Part shown: positions 21,552 to 32,300 of the stretch, one piece after another | How the letters are laid out: every line of letters starts with the position of its first letter | Numbering within the stretch: position 1 is the first letter of the stretch | Notes under the pieces: model-generated | What the model saw: only the letters and a program-made list of their open reading frames with translations | Databases searched by the model: none | Told to the model about the DNA's origin: nothing | Position numbers and translations under genes: made by a program | DNA from: Diplolepis rosae | Taxonomy: Eukaryota; Arthropoda; Insecta; Hymenoptera; Diplolepididae | DNA: 64,000 bases | Assembly (NCBI GenBank): GCA_030998225.1 | Contig: JAPYXD010000484.1 | Span: 496,001 to 560,000, forward strand | Direction: 5' to 3'

Positions 21552-21819
21552 GGGTACAATTCGGACATTTATTTTCAGATCTTTCAAAAATTTTTGCCAA
21601 CGTTTCGCTTCCACTCCAGAAGCATCATCAGGGCATACAAAATTCAGCCATAAATTACATTACATGGAATTTTTTGAATATAATGATCAAGTCAAAACAT
21701 GACAGTCAATGGTAAAAATGATTAAAATAATAAAAACGTCATAATTAAATAAAAACTTCAAACGTCAATTTCCTGAAAGAAATTGAAAGATCTAAAAATA
21801 AATTTCCGAATTGTACACC
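21552..21819 (-). mobile_element. Small inverted-repeat element carrying a hammerhead-like motif
   Basis: Arms 21552-21587 and 21783-21819 are inverted copies (outer part GTACAATTCGGA, inner part AGATCTTTCAA) with few differences. The minus strand between them contains the hammerhead-like motif at 21595-21635. The architecture is the same as that of the element at 33975-34267. Confidence 0.6.
21595..21635 (-). ncRNA. Hammerhead ribozyme-like motif
   Basis: On the minus strand, UGCC is followed by the core CUGAUGA, one unpaired U, a stem II GCUUC/GAAGC with a seven-base loop, the core GAAA, then CGUU and GGCA. UGCC/GGCA can pair as stem I. The near-absent stem III (CG, palindromic AACGUU) is what is known from Penelope-associated hammerheads that may act as dimers. 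The extra base before stem II is a departure from the textbook minimal motif. Activity is inferred, not shown. Confidence 0.5.
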
Positions 21820-22292
21820 TTTTTGAATTCTCAAAACGAGGGGTAATTTTCATAAAATATCTTGATTTACATTGAAAAAAATGGATCAAAAGTAACGGAA
21901 AGACGTAAATTTAAAAGGGATATGAAGTTCATTACTTTTCAATATTTCATAGATAGACTTAGAAGACATACTGTATTCATCAGATGCTTTGCAAATTAAA
22001 GTGTGAGAATTTTCTATAAAAGACTGCAAATCCTTTAGAGACTTGACAGAACTCGTCATCCTTGTTCGTCTCCTCGATTTTGGACAATTTTTGATACCTG
22101 TTGCTTTAAACTAGTTTTTTTCTTACAACAGTTGATTTCAAAATCTTGATATCTGTTTGTCAAAAAGGCCCATTAGTAGTTCTGGTTTTAATGAAACCTT
22201 AACCTAGCATCAGGCATCTTGTGACTTATTCCATAATCAACATGCACATTTTTGTTTTAAAGTTTTTAATGGAGTGCCATGATAGTCTACTA
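21820..22292. other. No recognised feature
   Basis: AT-rich sequence without a supportable gene. Confidence 0.4.
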
Positions 22293-22799
22293 CGCTTGAT
22301 ACAAATAGATTTCCGCCTCTTTTTATCAGAAATTGGGCATTTATTGTGAAATAACGGAACCTTATGTTTTATTGGAAGTATTGTCCATCGTATTGTTCTT
22401 CTTGCGTTTGGCACGAATCTTGATACAATAATGCTTCCAATTCCGTGTCTTCGTACACTTTCAGTCTTCCGTTACGTTCTTTGTCTTCGATGTCAAATTC
22501 ATCGCTCTTAAACTTTTGAAATCACTCACGACAACTTCTCTCACTTAAGACTGCCTCACCACATTTTTCTACAAGCAATCGATGCGCCTCAGCTGCAGAT
22601 TTCTTCAAATTGAAGTAAATTAAAAGTCCCCGCAATTGACGATTATTCGGCTCAAAACTCGACATTTTCGCACACAAAAGAATATATCATACTGATAAAA
22701 ATTCACTAATATTTCAAGGTTATGTTGTTGACAGATGTCCAACCTTACGACAGTGACGCCAACATTTGTCAAACGGCGAAAACTTATTTGTACACCTGA
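22293..22799 (-). mobile_element. Mariner-derived MITE (507 bp deletion derivative)
   Basis: TA borders both ends (22291-22292, 22800-22801). The right end, read inward, is TCAGGTGTACAAATAAGTTT and the left end is a diverged inverted match. On the minus strand, an N-terminal mariner reading starts at 22672 (MSSFEPNNRQLRGLL), runs through the helix-turn-helix to YEDTELEALL, and then jumps directly to the last codons of a transposase ORF (EEQYDGQYF) and its 3' end. The whole catalytic domain is deleted. A copy with the same junction lies at 42690-42932. Confidence 0.75.
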
Positions 22800-23245
22800 T
22801 AGAATTCTTACATTTCAATTCAGATTTTTTAATTCTAATTTCTTCAGAAAGAAGAAGGAAAAAACCAATATTGAGCTACGCTAATATAATATTGATTATA
22901 CATTGCATGTGTAATCAGTATTTGTGATATAAGTGCGCAATCCGGCAAATTGCTGATTTTCAATGCTTGCCACAAGCAGTAATGATTTTCAAGCATATTT
23001 GAATTTCGTTTTTGCATTCATATGATGTACTCCGACTAACTAATACATATGTTAAAACCATAATCTCCATAAAAACAAGAAAAAGCTTTAAGGAAAATAA
23101 TATGAAAAATATTTTTTTTCAGATTCTTTCTATATTTGAAAATTTGGTAATACTCACTGTAATTATCATAACAAAAATTGGAATTTTCAAATTTTTAACA
23201 ATCTTTAATATGGACTTTAAAAACAAGATATTTATCTGGTTTCAG

Positions 23246-23357
23246 ATTTGGAGAATGGGAATTACATGGAAGTAGTGGACAAGAAACGCCACTGCAAAAA
23301 TTCGAACGTGTTCAGTTTGAAATAAAAGATCTCTATGACGAAATGAGACAATTAAAG
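23246..23357 (+). CDS. Dctn2: Dctn2 exon a
   Basis: The acceptor is TTTCAG and the donor AAG/GTAGTT. The exon begins with the third base of a split codon, so an upstream exon must exist. It encodes GEWELHGSSGQETPLQKFER, the conserved boundary between the N-terminal tail and the first coiled coil. Confidence 0.9.
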
Positions 23358-26300
23358 GTAGTTCCACATACTGCCTTATTAATGAAAGATTATGTGGATT
23401 TCATCATGAAAATTTTTTCATTTTTGAAAATATTGTAGGAAAATGCTAAGAACGAAGAAGAACTAAAAACTGCAGTGGATATAATGTCACAAGTTGATCA
23501 AGTTGGAAAACAATTAAACAGTTTTAAATTACATGAATCTCTTGGAATGGAATTAATGGAATCACTTTCAGACCTTCAAGGATATCGGTTTAAGTAAATT
23601 TCTTTTAGAAATGAACTTTTTGTATCAATATATTGCTCCTGCAAGTTGTGAAAAATAAGTTATTTTAGGCAAATGATATCGCAAATAGAGCTTTTCAAGC
23701 AAAGTAAAAAGTTGGAGAGTGATGAAATAGCAACTGCAGTTGAAAAGAAAGAAGATGAAGCCCTGCAATTTGGAGCTCTCAAATATCAGATGATGTATCT
23801 TCCAGAAAAAGCTCGACTGCAAGAGATGGCTCGTATTGGACAACTAGAACAAAGACTTGGTCGATTGGAAAATCTCATTGGAATTACCGATGAAAAATTT
23901 TCAGCATTCTCGCAAGTCAGTGTAAATCTATTCTTAAATCAGATATTCTATTTTTCATTAATCGAAGCGCTATGGTTTAAATTATAACATTGCAGATTTT
24001 TTTTAAACTGATTGAAAAAAAAAAATTATTAATCACCTTGTTTTTCTGAAGTTTTGAAACATCAAAAGCACTGCATTTTTTGCATCTCAGCTCATTTGTC
24101 GCTGAAATGATTTGTTTTCAATTGAAGCTAGATTTTTATATGAAGTTTTTAGAAGTAACAAATGTTTGTGTGCTTTATAAAGCTATATATTCACTGGGGT
24201 TGTCCAAAAAAATATTTTTTAAATTTTTCAGTCACTTTTATGGAATCACATGTTCTGCTGGACTAGAAATAGATACACAAATTTTGATATATTTTTAATA
24301 AAAATATTTAGAAGTCGCTCAATCACTTTGATGTAAAAATGGTTTTCTTCTTGTACCTTCTAGTGGGCCGAAAATTATATTCTTCTAGAAATTTGAAATT
24401 GCATGGGATTCCATCCATCGACCAAGAGAAATATGAAGGTGCTATGGAAGATGAAAAAATATCTGGTTTTGTTACACCGATTCGAGAGTAAATGATTAAA
24501 TTTATTAATCCTCATTGTATAATCACCAAAAAACTTCCGTAACGTAGATATGGGGTGAGGCTAACCCTATCCAACATTGATTGTTAACGTCTTTTGTTCT
24601 AAGTGGTCAATCTACTTGGTTACTTTTAAATGAAGGATAATTTTATCAGGAATACGATGATCACTGTTAAATCACTGTTTTTTCTTGGATTATGCAAGTC
24701 TTTTTTCAATGTTTGAAGACACCTTTGAAAATTTTTTGTGAAAAAACAAAAGGTCGTGAGGTTAGCAGCACCCCAATTGTACGATGAGGGTTAAAGATCA
24801 ATTGTCTTTATTCCAACTTCGAAATTATTACAGAGAGCTTCTTCTTTTAACTCTTGTATTTTTGAGCACGAATACGGAAAAGGGAATCAAAATCTGTTCT
24901 TCAGGAGCTTATCACTGAGCTAGGTGGATGTACAGAATAGTTTTTTGCAAAACACGCACTAAAGAAATACTTAGAGTGCCTGTAGAGCAATAGTAAGGAC
25001 GTGCATTTATGACTGGTGTTTTCATATTGTATCTATTTTCGTTCCTTAGGTCCTACTTTTGTTCCTTGCGTCCGCTGAACAGCTGTGACAATGTGAGTTA
25101 CATTTTTGCAATGTGCGTCGTTGGCACGCAGCCTACGTTTTTGACATAGGTAGTATTTATGTACGTTCAATACCGCTCTACAGACACTCAAAATACTTCT
25201 CCAGGACGTATTTTGAAAAAAATATCGTTTGTACTATGGAGCTCGGCCCTTTTTGGACTCAATCGATGAATTTAATCCCTGTCTCCACTTTGCGCGCGTC
25301 TGGTTACGACTTAGCCTGAATATATCGGTCCTCACCCTAAAACGTTTGCCTTAGCTCCTGGCAACACAATATACAATATTCCATGAGAATATATATTTTC
25401 TGAGCTCAGTTCTAACTTAAGGAGTCCGGTCGTGGCTTCGGCCGCATGTGTCCGTCCGTGTGCGTAGTCCGTTTGTGGTCTCTTTTTCTCATTGGTAAAA
25501 ATACGGGTGTTCCTTATGTGAGGTTTCTTTGCTGGTTGTGTTCGTGGTGTGGTGATTTTCCACGCCTTCGTTTTTTCTGACGCTTTCGTGATGGTTCTGT
25601 ATCCGTGCTTCGTGAAAATTTGTTTGACTCTGTGCGTGCCACCTCTGTCCTCTGCGTTTTGTGAGGATGAGCGTTTGCGGTCTCTTATATGTTTTGATCT
25701 CGCCCCCGCTTGACTCTGCTGTGACCTTCAGGTTCGGGAATCCCGCGGTTTTCGGATTCTGGCGCGTCTCTCCAGAGGTCGCTATTCGTGGCCTGTTTGC
25801 GCGCCGCTGTTGGTCTCTGATCGGTGTTTAACTGCGGTATGGTTCTCAGTACTGTTTATATTGACAGGGTAGTTTGTCTGTGCCCCTGAAACTGTTGGGC
25901 TTGTCTCCTCCGTGTGTGCGGCAATTATTTTGAAACTGCTTGTTTTAGTGCGAGGTGTTTCAGACTTTTAACGCCATTTTTTGAGTGTGCACATACTCGT
26001 GAACAATGGAACTGAATCTGATTGGACGAATTACTACTGTTGTGTCTTGATTCGTCAACTACTTTGCAACTATAATTTCATTGGCATATACTGGTGTTTC
26101 TATAAAATAGAGGATATTAATTCGTGGAAGTTTCCAATTGTGTGGTAGTTATGGCTATTTGCTGAACAGCAAGAGGCCACAAACAAGAAGAAGAAGAAGT
26201 TCTAACTTAAAGCGGCTGAACTCTATGAAATCCAGCAGTTTATCATCGTCAGAGTATACCTAGAGAAGTTGTTCACCTATTAGTCTCTGACTTTGGCCGT

Positions 26301-29300
26301 ACTAAATGACCTACATCTTCCACAAGATTTGCTGCAATACAGTGAAATAAATCATAAGGACTCTGAAGTAACATACAAAAGTATTTCTATTATTCATATT
26401 ACCTGAGAGAACCACTAGCCGGGTTAGCTTTATTTGATTCCCGTATATCTATCGTAGATAAGAAACTCGTGTTATTGACTTAACAAAAAACTGGCGCTGA
26501 AAACGCCCTTAACGAATTGCCGTCAATGAGAAATCTGTTCTGCAGAAGCAGCTGTCTACTTTTATGACAGACAAAAGCAAGAACATCATTATAACATACG
26601 CTTCCCTTAATTTCCTAAATAATGATCCAAATTTATGGAAAAAGGACAATGAATACATCAAGTCTCCAGGGAAAATGCAGAAACTAAAAGCTGTCAACGA
26701 TGTAGCCGAGAGAGGTGTGTCGTACAATCTTTCCATTCTGTTCCCACAAAACAGTAAAGCCAGAAGCATTAGCTACCTCAGGTCGTTGAAAAACACAGGA
26801 AACAGCACTTTCTTTGCAAGAAATCCAACCTTGTAAAACGACTAGAAGGCAAAGAGTATAATTTTTTGTTGTTGAGGGATTAAGAGTTGAAGATGTATTC
26901 TAAAAAAACTTAATAATATAAAATAATTTTAATTGTTATAACACGGAAAAATGAAATTGATTATTTTTGTCAATTTTTCACTGCTTCATTTTTAATTTTT
27001 CAACCTTATTTTCATAGTATATTTTTTCCTTAGTATATTGTATACAGAGTATCCATTAATTTTGACAATCCATTTAAAAAATGATTGGGGGTATAAATGC
27101 ACTCTTATATCTGAACGTTCCTGTAGAATTGCAACTTTTATGACCTGTGCAGATACCAAATATTTTTTTTAATCTACAAAAAATGAAAATTTTTTGCCAT
27201 AGATTTACCAACAATTTCAAGTAGAAATTTGAATTTAATTGAAGGTCCTTTGCCTTGTTTTTGGTATAGGTAAAATGACCTAACTTTTTCACACTGTATT
27301 AGTTCGAGTGCGTTCTAACAGGCAACATTGAAAAGACCTGCCAATTTATTAACAAAATCAACTCTCTTCTTTTTCTTCACTTCTGTTTTCCTGGATTTGT
27401 TATTTTTCAGATGTTGACATTGAGTGAATTGCCTTAACTTGCCTAATGATATTCTGCTTTAATTGTAGTGGAATGCATACCTTTTTCGAGATCGCTAATA
27501 CTTTGAAGGTTTTTGTTTATACATTCTCTTGAATAGTAATTCCGGTACTCACATGGGAGTATAGAAAACGTCGCAAATCCTCTTCTCTTGAAGGAAAACT
27601 GGAACCAGCTATCTGTTTTGGGGCACTTCCAGATAACCAAAACTGTTGAAACTCATTTTTTGATACGCTCATGGTACGAAAATAGGACATAAAGAATGAA
27701 ATTTACAGTACATGCTCGTAATTGCATTTTGATTAGCTTTTAAAATAAAAAATCATTGATTATTTAACACACAATAATGTCACTAGGCTAAATTGACTAT
27801 AACAAGAAAAGATAAATCACAATATTTCCAGCAAAGAGTATTCCAAATCATGTATATCAATAACGTGCGTTTATTTTTTAGTAACAAAAATATTCATTCA
27901 ATTTTTCTTATTTAATTTATTTCACATAAATTTTAATAGCATCTTTAAAAATAGTTCCCAACATTTATTTTACAAGCACCCAAAAAAGATTATAATTATT
28001 ATTACACAGAATAATGAACATTTCTAAGTTTTGTTAATTTTTTACAGCTTCATTTTCAATCTTTCAACCTCATCTCCATGGTAGATTTTTTCCTTAGTAT
28101 ATACATAGTATCTCAGAATTTCGACGATCCATATCATTCAATGATAAAAGTAAATTTACAATCGAAGTTATAAATAATATAGAATAATTTTTAAAGTGCA
28201 CATTCCTATAAAGAAAACATCACGGACAGGGTAGTTTTTTTTTACGTATAAAGACCCCTAGCTTGACTCTCTCATTCGGACAGAAAAATTTCACTACGTA
28301 GTTTAAGTTATCATAATTATTTAATAACTCGGAAAATGTATACATTTCTTTTATTTTTCTCAAAAGTTCTTAAGCAAAAGTTTTAAAAAATTGCTTTTTT
28401 CTAATGATGTCAAAAGATTATACGTCCAAAGCATAAAACTTTTTTTCTAAACGTTTTTTTAAACAAATACACATCGTTCTACAACAATTTTATAAACGAA
28501 TAGAGATACTGAAACGGTTTTCAGCCAAAGCCTCACCAAATGCATGCCAACAAAAACTAAGTAGTTGATTCATAGCATGAGTGAAGAATGAAGTATGAAA
28601 TATTCATGTTTCTTATGAATGTAGAATCTAGACTAAAAAGGTAGAATAGTGCTGGGGATTCCCGCAAGGATGTCAATTTCTCGATATTTAACTTAAGAAG
28701 TGGGATATAACGAATCACTATATTTGGGGGGGGGGGGGGGGCAGATTACCGACTAGAGTGAGTTGATATGGGAGCTCAGGATAATTTTGGAAGAGGTTAA
28801 GAAAACTTGACCCAACCCTTGCTTTCAAATAAAATAAAATGAAAGAGCAGATGTGTAAACTGAGAAAACATCTACATTTTTATTTCTTAAATGACCTGAG
28901 CCCTGACTAAAATTAGAAAAATAAGGTCCCGGAATGCAACTTATAAACTTACTCTTCATGTAGGACAACGACATAATTAGCACCGTGTCGTATCAATCGC
29001 GCAGTTTTATTACATCAGCTGGAAAAGCTGGCGCACGCGCATAAGCCCAGGTTTGCGCTGGGGACTTTTCCTATTAAGCTTACAACATCGAGAGGCAAAT
29101 TATTGAAAGATACAAATATAAACTGGAATTTCAACGTCAATTAATTATTTTATTAGTAAATTGACAATAAGCTTGTCACTTTGAGTGAACAATAAGACGT
29201 GCGTTACCATTAAACAATTATTGGCGACGTATACAAGCTCACTGACAACCCAAGATAGATGTCAGAATTAGTGTTTCCTGGGTCAATCGGACAATCGATG

Positions 29301-32300
29301 CGTCGGTGACTTGGTTGTAGGCCCGTCACGTGCTACCCCCTTCTGGCTGGTAATAAGACTAATGCCTCTCCGACTTGCGATGGTAACACCAATCCTCGTT
29401 GGCAGCGCTTTTTGAGCTGAAAATGAAACAAAAGGAGAATGGCCAGAAAAGAGAATCAAATAAACAGAATTATAAAGCAGCTCTCAGACTTCCTTTTTAC
29501 AACCTTGTGTAATTTCAAAGATATTTTGCAGATTTTTAGTCCGATCCTGCCGCTGTCGATCGAGGTAAGGTAAAGTTTCTTTTACCAGGTTACAGGGCTA
29601 TGGATGAAACTGTCTATTTGAGTACATTCATATATGGAGTGTTGCTCGCATTTCTGAATTGCCCTAGTTCAAAAAGTTCAATTTTCCAATCATCTTTCAA
29701 TTCTCAGTAATTGTTTGCCTATGTGAAAGAAATTCATTTACCATTTTATAGACTCCTGCGAAATATCTTTAAATGGCTATTGCTTTCTTTCCACAAAAGC
29801 GAATTACATTTTTTAGGGGTAATTTTGAAATAAATTTGTATGCTGTTTCATTCCAGCAGATTCGTCTTTGAACATTTTTATAAGCAAATAGGAAATTCAA
29901 ATGTTTATTTAATTTTTTTTTCATTGCGCGCAATTGTCATTTTTTAGAAAGATTATTTCAAAAGAGAGCTTGGTCTTTTTACCGTAAAACTCTAGATCGA
30001 AAAAATGGGATTTCTGATAGTGTCCGAAATATTTCAGAAACTGTGTTTTTCTTTAGTAACAACGCCATCAAAGAAATAGGGACCAACTAAATTGCCATTA
30101 ACAATTCTACATCATAAATTGAGAATTTATCGATACTGGTGATCAATTTGCTGCATCCAAAGAGGATTAAGTGGAGCCCAGTAGTGACGATTATGTTTAT
30201 TCAGTGTTATATTACTATGTAAAGTAGCGTCATCAATAGATATTTGGAGAATTGACATAATTTAGAATATGCTGTGATGCCCACTTACAAAGTAATAGCC
30301 ATTCTCTGTGATCATTCTCAGAAATTGAGTAAAGTGATAAGGATGACACTTCGTTACTTTCTTTGAGATATCTACCAGCAGTCTATTTTGGAAAACCAGC
30401 TGTACGTTTACTTTGATGCAATTATATTTATGAATTTGAATTATTAAATTATGCTGGTTTTAGAAAATTCTCTAAAATTGTCTTAAATCGCTCATAACAT
30501 ACAGTAACAAATTTTGGCATGACAAACGATGCAGGGTCCAAAGTAATTTCCTGGACCGTAATTTTCAGCAATGGAAAGAAGCTATTATGAAAGCTTTAAT
30601 TTTACTATATACATTTTTCAATAGTTTCTGAATAAAAAGTTTGAAAAAAACTATTTTTTGAGTATAAAATCTTTATCTAGAAGTGTAAAAATTAAAAATC
30701 AACATTATGAAAACTAGCAAAAGTATTTTAAAATGGCTAAATTACATAAAAATAGAGCAAGTTTATTTTCTAGAGTCACTTTCTGTCTTAAGCATTTAAT
30801 TTTTAAAAATATATAATTCATTTTTTTACAGACTCTTAAATGCCAAGGAGTACTGGAAGCTGTTCAACAACTTGGAGCGAAATCATCAGTTTTAGGTTCT
30901 ATTCAATTAGACGTCGTGGAAAATAAATTGACTACCTTACTCAATAGAATGGATAGCGTTGCACAAAAAAAATTAGATTTTGCACAAGACTCAGAGAAAG
31001 AACAAAAGGTGAGTTTGCTGAAAATATTAATAAAGTGCGTGGACTTTCCGTCTTTCTTTCAAAATTATAGGCACACATATACAAGGCTAGTTTTTTTTAT
31101 CTTGAGACATCAAAATATCTCGAAAAATACGCATCGTACGAAAAAATGTCTTTTTCGAAATATTTTGACTAATTCAGGCAAGATTTCGTAAGATAAATGA
31201 GATATTAAAAAAAATTTGCACAAAAGTTGTACGGCTCGAAGGGAGCCAACTATCATTATAGGTCAGTGTCTGCACTAGAGCCTGACTAGGGCCCAATCAT
31301 GCCTAAGATAATTTTAGTCAATTACAAACCTAACTTTTTATCGTTGATTCGAATTTCGCATGAAAATTCAACGTTTTTTGTTCTTGGAAATTTTTTAATA
31401 AGATTTCCTTAACAAACCCAATAGTTATTTGAAAGTTCTCGTAGAATATCTTGGGTGTCAAAGAGCACATCGTGAAACAGACACGGAAAACGATTTCACA
31501 CCAGCAGAAGAGGACGAAGACTATTTTTTATGCTGAGAAGGTGATGGCGGAACTCGATCAGAGGCACCTGACATTGAACTCTACTCTTCGCTGAGGGCTT
31601 CTCTGGAGGTTTTTTCTCAGAGTCTCAGTCAGTACTAATCACCTATCAGTTTTATTGGCCGTTAAAGAAAAGAAGCGGTTCGAATGCAATGGATTACCCT
31701 CTTTTGAGTTATCAGCCAATTTCGGCGACTGAATAAAACCGTGCGCTCACAGTCTCCTAAGATCGAATATTAAAACAGCAGAAATCATTACAGAACTAAA
31801 AGGATAGCTTCAACATAATGTTGGTTATGGAGTTAGTTAATGGTCGTTTACTACTACCTACTGGCTTATATCAATAATACGCACAGGCTAGGCTCAATAA
31901 AAATATTCAATAAATATATAATAAAAATAAAAACCAGAAGTAGGGAAAAGTAAAAGAGGCCTTTCTTTCCCAGGAGAAATGAGTACGTGGCACGACACGC
32001 TGAGTGACTCGTATTAAACAAAAATATAAAAGAGGCTCACCACAAGATCAAGCAGTTAATTTTTCTTAAAATTTATCTCCGGTCATGCTACAAAACAATA
32101 GTGCGGGTTCTGGATTTTCAACTCCGAAAAACTTCCTAGCTTGAAATAGTGAAATTCGACCGGCTTGAATAAATTCAATTTGTTTTACTCTGATAAACAT
32201 TGTGTTCTTCACTGACTTATCCTCATCCCTAAACAAGGATCATCAGATCCTATTTTAAAACATGGAACCTTTAAACAAAGTTATTGTTTACTTAGTTGTG

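Noticed and set aside
29230..29420. Possible LINE fragment in GC-richer patch
   Set aside because: No reading frame shows a conserved block; only base composition differs.
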